10,631 nt of DNA from DATJQF01 sp035505995 (GTDB lineage Bacteria > Bacteroidota > Bacteroidia > Bacteroidales > FEN-979): positions 1 through 10,631 of the forward strand of contig DATJQF010000131.1 in assembly GCA_035505995.1 (NCBI GenBank). Reading direction: 5' to 3'. Positions 1-5,558 of this stretch are shown piece by piece. A model generated the notes under the pieces. That model was not told where the DNA came from. It did not search any database and worked only from the letters and a program-made list of their open reading frames with translations. Made by a program: the position numbers and the translations under genes. The first letter of the stretch is position 1. Every line of letters starts with the position of its first letter.

Positions 1-9
1 GTGAACGGT

Positions 10-70
10 TTAAGGGTTTAGAGTTTAGGGGTTTAGGGGGTTAAGGGTTTAGAGTTTAGGGATTAGGGGG
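10..70. repeat. G-rich telomere-like tandem repeat, about two 31-bp units
   Basis: A 21-nt block beginning TTAAGGGTTTAGAG recurs at 10-30 and 41-61. Each copy is followed by a TTTAGGGGG or ATTAGGGGG tail, giving about two units with a period of 30-31 bp. The + strand has six runs of three or more G separated by short A/T-rich spacers, so a G-quadruplex is possible. The TTTAGGG word resembles plant-type telomere repeats, but nothing else suggests a chromosome end. The array may extend beyond the left edge of the window. Its function is unknown; a simple-sequence intergenic repeat is the plainest reading. Confidence 0.75.
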
Positions 71-135
71 TTGGGATCAATCAGCAATCCGGAATCTTCA
101 GTGCAATTTGTAAGCGTAAATCAACCATCATAAAT

Positions 136-750
136 ATGAAGACATCCATTTTAACTCTTCTCCTGGGGGTTGTGTTGTGCAGCTCCACTTTTGCCGGAAC
201 CAGCCAGACGGTTGCAAACCTTCAGCTTGCCTATAAAGGCGAATTAACAGCCAGCGCAAAGTACATGGCCTATTCCGTGCAGGCCAGGAAAGAAGGCTAT
301 ACCCAGATCGCCATTCTTTTCTCGGCCCTCTCCAGGTCGGAGGCCATTCATGCCGATAATCACAAAAAAGTCCTGGTGAAGCTGGGGCAGACCGCGGAAA
401 ACGTGGTCCCGAACGTCACGGCAAAATCCACCAAAGAAAACCTGGAGGAGGCGATCCAGGGAGAATCCTCCGAGGTGAATACGATGTACCCCGGATATAT
501 CAACACGGCCAAGGAAGAAAATTCCCTGGATGCCGTTAAATCGTTCCGGTGGGCGATGGAAACAGAGAAGAAGCACCTGGTGATGTGTGAGAATGCCCAG
601 AATGCCCTGAATGCCAACAAAGTAAACACCCTTCCCAAAATCTACTGGGTCTGCCCCAAATGCGGCAATACCTATGATGTCGCCAAGCCGGAGCCCGAAT
701 GCAGCTTCTGCGGCACGAAGAGCGCGATGTTCATCAAATTCGACAAATAG
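136..750 (+). CDS. Rubrerythrin with N-terminal signal peptide (exported)
   Basis: This is a non-haem diiron peroxidase-type protein of 204 residues. In the family, a ferritin-like four-helix domain reduces hydrogen peroxide using electrons from a rubredoxin-like iron centre. The diiron ligands can be placed by family pattern: Glu36, Glu69xxHis72, Glu110 and Glu113 (in a GESSE stretch), and Glu144xxHis147. The C-terminal rubredoxin-like knuckles are Cys173/Cys176 and Cys189/Cys192. Residues 1 to about 20 form a hydrophobic signal peptide ending TFA|G. A cysteine at about residue 15 lacks a proper lipobox because the -1 residue is Leu, so signal peptidase I is more likely than lipidation. Most rubrerythrins are cytoplasmic, so the export signal is unusual and implies a periplasmic location. 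The ATG at 136 is chosen because the signal peptide begins there. No clear -33/-7 pair was found upstream; GCAATTTG at 103-110 is only a weak -7 candidate. The gene appears to stand alone. Confidence 0.93.
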   Translation: MKTSILTLLLGVVLCSSTFAGTSQTVANLQLAYKGELTASAKYMAYSVQARKEGYTQIAILFSALSRSEAIHADNHKKVLVKLGQTAENVVPNVTAKSTKENLEEAIQGESSEVNTMYPGYINTAKEENSLDAVKSFRWAMETEKKHLVMCENAQNALNANKVNTLPKIYWVCPKCGNTYDVAKPEPECSFCGTKSAMFIKFDK

Positions 751-818
751 ATTACCCTACGGGGAGAATTACGAGTAAGGAGATAGGAACCAGGAGGTAA
801 GGACTGGTTCAATTTTCC

Positions 819-850
819 TTTGGCTGTTTCAAAAAATATCCCGATCTTTG
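819..850 (+). promoter_or_regulatory. Bacteroidota-type promoter for the rpsP operon
   Basis: TTTG at 819-822 lies 20 nt upstream of GATCTTTG at 843-850. The Bacteroidota primary sigma factor prefers TTTG, then 19-21 nt, then TAnnTTTG; here only the first base of the -7 box differs. Transcription would begin around 855, giving a leader of roughly 60 nt before rpsP. No terminator was seen between the rubrerythrin gene and this site, so read-through is also possible. Confidence 0.6.
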
Positions 851-914
851 CACACTTTTTGGAATATCAACCATAGAATTAACCATTGCAAATCTAAAAT
901 CAACAATTTCTTAA

Positions 915-1490
915 ATGCCAACGAAAATCAGATTGCAGAGAAAAGGTAAAAAGGGTCAGCCTTTTTACAACATTGTCATTGCGGATGGTCGTGCACCACG
1001 GGACGGGAGATTTATCGAAAAAATAGGCACTTACAATCCTCTAACCAGGCCCGCGGAGATCGATATCCTTTTTGACAAAGCCCTTGACTGGCTTCAGAAA
1101 GGAGCCCAGCCGACGGACACCGTTCGGGCCATACTCTCCTACAAAGGAGTGATGTACAAGAGTCACCTCCTGAAAGGGGTGAAAAAAGGAGCGCTGACAC
1201 CGGAGATGGCGGAGACGAAATTTCAGAACTGGCTGACCGAGAAAGAAGCCAAGATCGCCGGCGTGAAAAAGGATTTCGAGCTGAAGAAGAAGGAATCGGT
1301 CAAGAAGGCGCTCGCCGTGGAAGCCGGCGTGAATGAGGCCAAAGCCGCGGAAATTGCGAAGAAGCTAGCCCAGGCAGCTGAAGCAGCGCGAGCCGCCGCC
1401 GAACAGGCGGCCGAAGCAACCGTTGCCGCACAAGCCCCGGCACCGGCTCCCGAAACCGCTCCCCCTGCCGAAGAACCCAAGCAGGAATAG
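915..1490 (+). CDS. rpsP: 30S ribosomal protein S16 with long C-terminal extension
   Basis: S16 is a small-subunit ribosomal protein that binds 16S rRNA and helps 30S assembly. The core is recognised from the N-terminal MPTKIRLQRKGKKGQPFYNI stretch, then ADGRAPRDGRFIEKIGTYNP and the TVRAILSYKGVMYKSHLL segment, covering about residues 1-85. The protein has 191 residues, whereas the common bacterial form has about 80-90. The additional hundred residues are Lys/Glu-rich and helical, then Ala-rich, and end in an Ala/Pro/Glu tail (about 170-191). Long Ala-rich S16 tails are, as far as I recall, common in Bacteroidota. The start at 915 has no Shine-Dalgarno sequence, as is usual in the phylum. It is the first gene of a run with rimM 18 nt downstream, a conserved pairing. 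The usual trmD and rplS partners do not follow here. Confidence 0.97.
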   Translation: MPTKIRLQRKGKKGQPFYNIVIADGRAPRDGRFIEKIGTYNPLTRPAEIDILFDKALDWLQKGAQPTDTVRAILSYKGVMYKSHLLKGVKKGALTPEMAETKFQNWLTEKEAKIAGVKKDFELKKKESVKKALAVEAGVNEAKAAEIAKKLAQAAEAARAAAEQAAEATVAAQAPAPAPETAPPAEEPKQE

Positions 1491-1508
1491 TCCCAATCCT
1501 CCCGTCCG

Positions 1509-2039
1509 ATGGAGAAGGAAGGTTTTTTCTACCTCGGAAAGATCCTGAAACCTTACGGCAGCAAAGGCCATGTATTGGTACGGCTGGACGTCGACGATCC
1601 CGATCGTTACCGTCGGATGAGATTGGTCTATATCGGGGTCGGAGGCGACCGGGTCCCCTATTTCATCGAATCGGTCGAGTTGAAAGAGGCCGGGAAGGCG
1701 GTGCTGAAATTTGAGGATATCCATACTCCGGAGGATGCGGAACCGCTGCCCGGGAATGAGCTCTTCCTCCCGCTGTCGGCTCTTCCCCCGCTGAAGGGCA
1801 AAAAATTTTATTTTCATGAGGTAGAGGGTTTTGCCGTGACCGATGAAGTGCATGGCGAGATCGGGATCCTGGAATCGATCTCCGAAATGCCGACCCAGGC
1901 ATTGCTCCGCATCCGGCAGGGCAGGAAGGAGATCCTGGTTCCTCTCACCGACGAGGTACTGAGAAAGGTGGACCGGAAGAACAGGAAGCTGCATATCCGG
2001 GCTCCGGAAGGATTGATCGAACTTTATCTGAATCCGTGA
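1509..2039 (+). CDS. rimM: Ribosome maturation factor RimM
   Basis: RimM binds S19 in the 30S head and assists 16S rRNA processing and 30S maturation. The 176-residue length is normal. The N-terminal RimM barrel (about residues 5-90) opens with FFYLGKILKPYGSKGHVLVR, matching the family's GxIxKPxGxxGxVxV pattern. The C-terminal PRC-barrel domain (about 98-175) contains FAVTDEVHGEIG and EILVPLTDEVLRKVD, the latter matching the conserved LVPxxxxxxxxVD region. The gene sits 18 nt after rpsP and is almost certainly cotranscribed with it. Its TGA stop at 2037-2039 overlaps a possible GTG start at 2036 of the next reading frame, although a later start is preferred for that gene. Confidence 0.96.
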   Translation: MEKEGFFYLGKILKPYGSKGHVLVRLDVDDPDRYRRMRLVYIGVGGDRVPYFIESVELKEAGKAVLKFEDIHTPEDAEPLPGNELFLPLSALPPLKGKKFYFHEVEGFAVTDEVHGEIGILESISEMPTQALLRIRQGRKEILVPLTDEVLRKVDRKNRKLHIRAPEGLIELYLNP

Positions 2040-2071
2040 AAACCATTACATTTGCCGGGAGGTTGAATCCT

Positions 2072-2863
2072 ATGAAGCTTCCGGTGCGGTATATTTACCT
2101 GATTCCCGCAGTAGCCCTTCTTGCCGGCTTCCTGGTTTCCTGTTCCGGAAAAAAGATCCCCCCTATGAAGATCGCGTTAAGCAAAGCTGCTCCCAATTAC
2201 ATCCATTGGATCAGGAAGGCGGATACGACCGTAGTGACGATGGATTGCTACGGCAGAAAACCGGATTCCGCCCTGGCCCTGCTGAAGGAATGCAGCGGCC
2301 TGGTGATCACCGGCGGCGAAGACGTCGATCCGGTATTATATGGCAAAGGCTCCGATTCCATCCTCTGCGGCACCATCGATCATTACCGCGATACGCTGGA
2401 GCTGGATCTGATTCGGGAAGCCGTACGGATGAACCTGCCGCTGCTGTGCATCTGCCGGGGAGAGCAGATACTGAACGTAGCGTTCGGCGGGGATCTGATC
2501 GCCGATATCCCGACCCAATACGGCATGTCGGTCATCCATAAATGCGAGGATTACAAGAATTGCTTTCATAAGTTGAAGACGGAGCCGGGAACCCTGCTGC
2601 ATTCCATCGTAGGCTGCGATTCCGGTTTCGTGAACACCAATCATCACCAGGCGATCTGCAACCCGGCTCCTTCCTTCCGGATCAATGCCTGGGCTACCGA
2701 CGGGTTGCCGGAAGGAATAGAATGGTCGGATCCGAAGGGAAAAGCTTTCCTGCTGGGGGTTCAATGGCACCCGGAGCGGATGGACACCTCGAACTGCTAT
2801 TCGGGGAAGCTGATCCGGGCTTTCCTGGAGCAGTGCAGGGAATATTCAACCAAAGGGAAATAA
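2072..2863 (+). CDS. Gamma-glutamyl-gamma-aminobutyrate hydrolase-like lipoprotein (peptidase C26, class I glutamine amidotransferase fold)
   Basis: C26 enzymes hydrolyse gamma-glutamyl amide bonds; PuuD of putrescine degradation and gamma-glutamyl hydrolase are examples. From the ATG at 2072 the protein has 263 residues. Visible motifs are GGEDVDP (81-87), the nucleophile elbow CRGEQ with Cys128, NTNHHQ (188-193), and QWHPE carrying the likely catalytic His233 and Glu235. The triad therefore looks intact. Residues 1-23 form a lipoprotein signal peptide with lipobox LVSC and lipid-accepting Cys24, so the enzyme is probably anchored in the envelope, unlike cytoplasmic PuuD. The frame stays open upstream to a GTG at 2036 overlapping the rimM stop. 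ATG 2072 is preferred because GGGAGG at 2057-2062 is suitably spaced and the signal peptide is cleaner. The substrate is unknown: gamma-glutamyl peptides or peptidoglycan-derived gamma-Glu bonds are only guesses. marC begins 1 nt after its stop. Confidence 0.88.
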   Translation: MKLPVRYIYLIPAVALLAGFLVSCSGKKIPPMKIALSKAAPNYIHWIRKADTTVVTMDCYGRKPDSALALLKECSGLVITGGEDVDPVLYGKGSDSILCGTIDHYRDTLELDLIREAVRMNLPLLCICRGEQILNVAFGGDLIADIPTQYGMSVIHKCEDYKNCFHKLKTEPGTLLHSIVGCDSGFVNTNHHQAICNPAPSFRINAWATDGLPEGIEWSDPKGKAFLLGVQWHPERMDTSNCYSGKLIRAFLEQCREYSTKGK

Positions 2864-2864
2864 G

Positions 2865-3518
2865 ATGAAGATTCAGGACATCTGGCTGCATGCGATCACC
2901 GTATTCATGGGGTTCTTCGCCATGCTGAACCCTATCGGGAACCTCCCGGTATTCCTGGGAATGGTGAAGGATTTCGATGAGAAGACCCAGAAACGGGTCG
3001 CTTTCCGGTCCCTGGTGATGGCATTTTCCATCGTTTTCATCTTCAGCGCCTTCGGGCATATCATTTTCCGCCTGTTCGGGATCACCTTACCGGCCTTTCA
3101 GATCGCCGGCGGGATCATCGTCTTCATCATGGGGTACCAGCTACTCAATGCCAAGGAATCGCCCATCCATACCCAGCAGCATATTCCCCGGGCCGATATG
3201 CAGGTGAGGGCCGACGACATCGCGATATCGCCCCTCGGAACACCGCTCCTGGCGGGGCCGGGCACCATATCGGCCGCCATGAACTTCGTGGGCGAGGAAA
3301 AAACGGTACTAAATGCCCTGATGGTGGTGCTCATCTTCGCCGTCATGTGCGTGATCACCTATTTTTTGTTCATTTCCGGAAGGTACTTTACCAAAAGGGT
3401 GAATCCCGGGATCCTGAAGGTGGTCACCCGCCTCATGGGGATGATCCTGGCGGTGATCGCTGTGCAAATGATCGTCTTCGGAGTGGAAGGAGTGTATCAA
3501 TACTTCACCAAATCATGA
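2865..3518 (+). CDS. MarC family (UPF0056) integral membrane protein
   Basis: This is a 217-residue polytopic inner-membrane protein with about six hydrophobic segments, near residues 8-28, 45-65, 75-92, 120-140, 147-170 and 188-210. Family marks are LNPIGNLPVF near the N terminus (21-30) and PLGTPLLAGPGTIS (123-136), which form the two half-repeats typical of MarC proteins. The biochemical function is not established; the original link of MarC to multiple antibiotic resistance was later withdrawn, and a transporter role is a guess. It starts 1 nt after the C26-like gene. Its TGA stop overlaps the ATG of the MORN lipoprotein (ATGA at 3515-3518), which suggests translational coupling. Confidence 0.93.
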   Translation: MKIQDIWLHAITVFMGFFAMLNPIGNLPVFLGMVKDFDEKTQKRVAFRSLVMAFSIVFIFSAFGHIIFRLFGITLPAFQIAGGIIVFIMGYQLLNAKESPIHTQQHIPRADMQVRADDIAISPLGTPLLAGPGTISAAMNFVGEEKTVLNALMVVLIFAVMCVITYFLFISGRYFTKRVNPGILKVVTRLMGMILAVIAVQMIVFGVEGVYQYFTKS

Positions 3519-4015
3519 GACCCGGCTGGCGAACCACCTGGATCCTCATTCCGGCCCTTGTTCTGCTGATCTCCTGCAGCCATACCCGCAAGGAGTATTA
3601 TCCCGGCGGAAAGGTCAAATCCACGGTCGAGATGAAAGGGAAGCAATACGACGGGAAGGCCACCTGGTATTACGAGTCGGGCACGGTCATGGTCACCTGT
3701 ACCTATCACTACAACAACCTGGAGGGCAAGCTGATCCGCTTCTATGATAATGGCCGGCACCAGGAAGAATACACCTATCATGAGAACCAGCTCTCCGGCC
3801 CTTATGCCAAATGGGACCGGGAGGGGAAGATCAATGAACAGGGGGAATACGCCGCAGGTCTTCCGTCGGGCCCCTATACCAAATATTATAACAACGGACA
3901 GATCCAGGAAGAGGGCCGTTACCTGAAGGGGAAAAAAGAAGGTTCGTGGTTTTATTACGATCCTTTCGGGAACCTGCAGGCGATGCTGAATTTCCATAAC
4001 GGGGAGGTTAAATAG
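3515..4015 (+). CDS. MORN-repeat lipoprotein (MORN_2 / YwqK-like)
   Basis: From the ATG at 3515 this is a 166-residue lipoprotein with signal peptide 1-20 and lipobox LISC, the lipid-accepting residue being Cys21. The mature part is a chain of about five repeats of roughly 22 residues with the pattern YYxxGxxxxExxYxxxxxxGxxxxYYxNG; examples are YYPGGKVKS, FYDNGRHQEEYTY, YYNNGQIQEEGRYLKG and FYYDPFGN. These match the MORN_2 repeats of Bacteroidota cell-surface proteins and of the YwqK family, which databases often label 'antitoxin' without good evidence for this type. A longer open frame reaches back to 3347, but it lies inside marC and would bury the signal peptide, so it is rejected. This is the last gene of the rpsP run. 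The molecular role is unknown, and no toxin partner is adjacent. Confidence 0.85.
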   Translation: MRPGWRTTWILIPALVLLISCSHTRKEYYPGGKVKSTVEMKGKQYDGKATWYYESGTVMVTCTYHYNNLEGKLIRFYDNGRHQEEYTYHENQLSGPYAKWDREGKINEQGEYAAGLPSGPYTKYYNNGQIQEEGRYLKGKKEGSWFYYDPFGNLQAMLNFHNGEVK

Positions 4016-4038
4016 GCCGATAAATATCCTTCCCTTCC

Positions 4039-4069
4039 TTTGCTATATTCCCTGAAACCCGTAATTTCG
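4039..4069 (+). promoter_or_regulatory. Bacteroidota-type promoter for gdhA
   Basis: TTTG at 4039-4042 and TAATTTCG at 4062-4069 are separated by 19 nt. The -7 box differs from TAnnTTTG at a single base. The start site would be near 4073, giving an AT-rich leader of about 70 nt to the ATG at 4143. The leader has no evident Shine-Dalgarno sequence or hairpin. Confidence 0.6.
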
Positions 4070-4142
4070 CGCCGGATTTATCCGTCGTCCAACCCTGAAC
4101 CTATAAACCTATTTAAATAATAACCTGAAAAAATTTATTCCC

Positions 4143-5480
4143 ATGAACTTAGAAAAAATTATGAGCGACCTGGAGCGGAAGAACCCCGGTGAAAAGGAGT
4201 ATCTCCAGGCAGTTCGCGAAGTGCTGGAATCAATCGAGGAAGTGTACAACGAGAATCCTCATTTTGAATCGGCCAACATCATCGAGCGGCTGGTGGAACC
4301 GGACCGCATTTACACGTTCAAGATAAGCTGGGTGGATGACAACGGCAAGGTGCAGGTGAACCGTGCCTACCGGGTGCAGTTCAACAATGCGATCGGACCT
4401 TACAAAGGCGGCCTGAGGTTTCACCCAAGCGTGAACCTGAGCATCCTGAAGTTCCTTGGCTTCGAGCAGATCTTCAAGAACAGCCTGACCACGCTGCCGA
4501 TGGGCGGCGCCAAAGGCGGATCCGATTTCGATCCCAAAGGAAAATCCAACGCGGAGATCATGCGCTTCTGCCAGGCTTTCATGCTGGAACTGTGGAAGGT
4601 GATCGGTCCCGAGACCGATGTGCCGGCCGGCGATATCGGCGTGGGCGGCCGGGAGATCGGGTTCCTTTACGGGATGTACAAGAAGCTGGCCCGCGAGAAT
4701 TCGGGCGTGCTCACCGGCAAGGGACTGAACTGGGGCGGCAGCCTGATCCGCCCGGAAGCCACCGGGTTCGGGGCCGTATATTTTGCCAATGAGATGCTGA
4801 AGACCAAGGGGGAATCCTTCGAAGGCAAGACCGTAGCCCTCTCCGGATTCGGGAACGTGGCCTGGGGCGCCGCCCTGAAAGCCACCGAGCTGGGAGCTAA
4901 AGTGGTCACCCTGTCGGGTCCCGACGGATACATCTACGATCCGGACGGCATCAAAGGGGAAAAGATCGAGTACATGCTGGAGCTGAGAGCCTCCAACCAG
5001 GATATCGTAAAGCCTTATTCGTATGAGTTCCCGTCGGCCAAATTCCACCAGGGCAAGCATCCGTGGGAAGTGAAATGCGATATCGCACTGCCCTGCGCCA
5101 CCCAGAATGAGCTGGATAAGAAAGATGCCGAGCACCTGATCAAGAACGGCGTGCTGTGCATCGCGGAAGGGGCCAACATGCCCTGCACACCGGAAGCGGT
5201 GGAACTGTTCCTCGAGAAAAAGATCCTATTCGCGCCCGGCAAAGCCGTGAACGCGGGCGGAGTGGCCACCTCAGGCCTGGAGATGTCGCAGAACGCGATG
5301 AAGCTCAGCTGGCCGATCAAGGAAGTGGACAACCGGCTGCACCAGATCATGATCAGCATCCACGAAAGCTGTGTGAAGCACGGGACCCAGAAAGACGGGT
5401 ACGTGAACTACGTGAAAGGCGCTAACGTGGCGGGGTTCCTCAAGGTAGCCAACGCCATGATGGACCAGGGAATTATCTGA
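4143..5480 (+). CDS. gdhA: Glutamate dehydrogenase (hexameric, about 450-residue class)
   Basis: The enzyme interconverts 2-oxoglutarate plus ammonia and glutamate using NAD(P)H in the cytoplasm. At 445 residues it has the standard length of the small hexameric GDHs. Catalytic and substrate residues follow the family: Lys88 in GPYKGGLRFH, Lys112 in FKNSL, the catalytic lysine Lys124 in PMGGAKGGSDFDPKG, Asp164 in PAGDIGVGGREIG, and Ser377 in ATSGLEMSQN. The Rossmann domain starts near residue 230 with SGFGNVAWGAA. The segment after the second strand reads LSGPDGYIYDPDG, which closely resembles, from memory, the NAD-linked Clostridium symbiosum enzyme. The usual label 'NADP-specific' is therefore not safe, and NADH or dual use is possible. 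The gene forms a single unit between its own promoter and a strong terminator. Pairing of a GDH promoter with nitrogen control cannot be judged from sequence. Confidence 0.97.
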   Translation: MNLEKIMSDLERKNPGEKEYLQAVREVLESIEEVYNENPHFESANIIERLVEPDRIYTFKISWVDDNGKVQVNRAYRVQFNNAIGPYKGGLRFHPSVNLSILKFLGFEQIFKNSLTTLPMGGAKGGSDFDPKGKSNAEIMRFCQAFMLELWKVIGPETDVPAGDIGVGGREIGFLYGMYKKLARENSGVLTGKGLNWGGSLIRPEATGFGAVYFANEMLKTKGESFEGKTVALSGFGNVAWGAALKATELGAKVVTLSGPDGYIYDPDGIKGEKIEYMLELRASNQDIVKPYSYEFPSAKFHQGKHPWEVKCDIALPCATQNELDKKDAEHLIKNGVLCIAEGANMPCTPEAVELFLEKKILFAPGKAVNAGGVATSGLEMSQNAMKLSWPIKEVDNRLHQIMISIHESCVKHGTQKDGYVNYVKGANVAGFLKVANAMMDQGII

Positions 5481-5506
5481 TGATCCTGCCGCCTTCCTGA
5501 AACTCT

Positions 5507-5534
5507 AAATCCCGGCCCTGCCGGGATTTTTTTT
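5507..5534 (+). terminator. Intrinsic terminator of gdhA
   Basis: A perfect 10-bp stem, AAATCCCGGC (5507-5516) with GCCGGGATTT (5520-5529), closes on a 3-nt CCT loop. A T-tract continues to 5534. It lies 26 nt after the gdhA stop. The last T of the tract is also the first base of the -7 box of the next gene. Confidence 0.9.
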
Positions 5535-5541
5535 AATTTTG
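5534..5541 (+). promoter_or_regulatory. -7 box (TAATTTTG) upstream of the BatA-like gene
   Basis: TAATTTTG is an exact match to TAnnTTTG, with 17 nt between it and the ATG at 5559. No TTTG is present at the -33 distance, where the terminator stem sits instead. Transcription would start around 5545, leaving a very short leader of about 14 nt. Confidence 0.5.
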
Positions 5542-5558
5542 AGATCCAATTTCCAGTC

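Noticed and set aside
103..110. -7 box GCAATTTG before the rubrerythrin gene
   Set aside because: The essential TA is missing and no TTTG lies at the right distance upstream.
2036..2071. GTG start for the C26-like lipoprotein, overlapping the rimM stop
   Set aside because: Possible through translational coupling, but the ATG at 2072 has a good GGGAGG site and a standard lipoprotein leader; the upstream 12 residues add nothing recognisable.
3347..3514. N-terminal extension of the MORN lipoprotein frame into marC
   Set aside because: The upstream part overlaps marC in another frame and would bury the lipoprotein signal peptide; the ATGA overlap at 3515 is the natural start.
3515..4015. Antitoxin of a toxin-antitoxin pair (YwqK label)
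   Set aside because: The protein is a MORN-repeat lipoprotein with no toxin-like neighbour; the label follows the repeat family, not evidence.
4230..5135. 301-codon open frame on the - strand opposite gdhA
   Set aside because: It is antisense to a highly conserved enzyme; its His/Leu/Gly-rich composition is the usual shadow of GC-rich codons, and no domain is visible.
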